Assembly: GCA_900542085.1 (NCBI GenBank)
Contig: UQMK01000036.1
Coordinates: 1-14,285, forward strand
DNA: 14,285 nt
Source: an uncultured Collinsella sp.
GTDB taxonomy: Bacteria > Actinomycetota > Coriobacteriia > Coriobacteriales > Coriobacteriaceae
Reading direction: 5' to 3'
The position numbers were made by a program, and so were the translations under genes. The notes below the pieces were generated by a model. It saw nothing but the letters and a program-made list of their open reading frames with translations. It was not told the DNA's origin and searched no databases. Positions 14,094 to 14,285 of this stretch are shown here, in pieces. The number at the start of each line of letters is the position of its first letter. Within the stretch, counting starts at the first letter, position 1.

Positions 14094-14193
14094 CGCTCAC
14101 TCACCCATCCCTTTGGCAGGTGGGATGCGATGGCCATGAGACTTGCGGACACTTTTCTCGTCCATCTACGTTCTTGCTTTGCCATTCTCTTTT

Positions 14194-14233
14194 CGGGGCA
14201 GACTCCTCACTGGAGTCTGCCCCGTTCTTTTTT
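14194..14233 (+). terminator. Strong intrinsic terminator after the pilin genes
   Basis: CGGGGCAGACTCC (14194-14206) pairs perfectly over 13 bp with GGAGTCTGCCCCG (14212-14224) around TCACT, followed by TTCTTTTTT (14225-14233). It lies 100 bases after the major pilin stop. It could allow the highly expressed shaft subunit to be made separately from any downstream sortase gene. Confidence 0.9.
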
Positions 14234-14270
14234 ACAGGCTTTAGCCTGTGCGGGGCGCGCAGCGCGCCGC
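14234..14270. repeat. Two short palindromes downstream of the terminator
   Basis: ACAGGCTTTAGCCTGT (14234-14249) is a 7-bp-arm palindrome. GGCGCGC-A-GCGCGCC (14254-14268) is a second one immediately after. Both sit between the terminator and the window end. They may belong to a further intergenic repeat whose remainder is cut off. Confidence 0.5.
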
Positions 14271-14285
14271 ATCAGAAACCACCCG

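Noticed and set aside
14106..14127. CATCCC/GGGATG hairpin after the major pilin
   Set aside because: Six base pairs and no T-tract; the strong terminator follows at 14194.

Overview
The window looks like chromosomal DNA of a high-GC Gram-positive bacterium of the Coriobacteriia, most plausibly Collinsella or a close relative. This is inferred from three things: LPxTG-type cell-wall-anchored pilins, the codon and GC character, and a recurrent GGGG(A/C/G)CAGG palindromic repeat between genes. No rRNA or other taxonomic marker is present, so the placement is a judgement.

Layout. (1) 1-1322, minus strand: a MATE-family efflux transporter, cut at its C-terminus by the window edge. It is preceded by a 23-bp dyad inside a 19-bp -35/-10 spacer, the layout of a MerR-type promoter. 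(2) 1587-3954, plus strand: a two-gene molybdenum-cofactor operon, moaA followed by a moaC-mobB fusion. (3) 3955-4180: three palindromic elements in a row, the last ending in a T-tract and probably acting as terminator. (4) 4341-5627: an MFS transporter with an unusual inverted repeat next to its ribosome binding site. It is followed by a long palindrome and another copy of the dispersed repeat. (5) 5845-6666: a Cof-type HAD phosphatase, again followed by the repeat. (6) 6667-7181: a gene-free, partly AT-rich stretch with an 11-bp tandem repeat, two hairpins and a candidate promoter. (7) 7182-14093: a sortase-dependent pilus cluster, closed by a strong terminator at 14194-14233.

The pilus cluster has three secreted, wall-anchored proteins in one direction. 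The first is a large surface adhesin, with a signal peptide, an acidic low-complexity linker, right-handed beta-helix-like repeats, two FctA/Spy0128-like isopeptide domains and an LPLSG anchor. It is split by a one-base frameshift at an A5 tract (8607-8611). The second is a GC-rich minor or basal pilin with an MPSTG anchor; its GTG start overlaps the adhesin stop by 8 bases. The third is a less GC-rich major pilin with an LPLTG anchor. Together they predict an isopeptide-stabilised pilus: a major-pilin shaft, an accessory pilin, and a tip or accessory adhesin which, as read here, would lose its anchor and isopeptide domains. No sortase is in the window; if the cluster is complete, one should lie just downstream.

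I see nothing I would call a wholly new system. The points most worth a second look are the homopolymer frameshift in the adhesin, the degenerate D2 isopeptide site and sorting signal of the minor pilin, the sharp GC mosaic across the pilus genes, the MoaC-MobB fusion, the MerR-type operator, and the repeated palindromes after successive genes.
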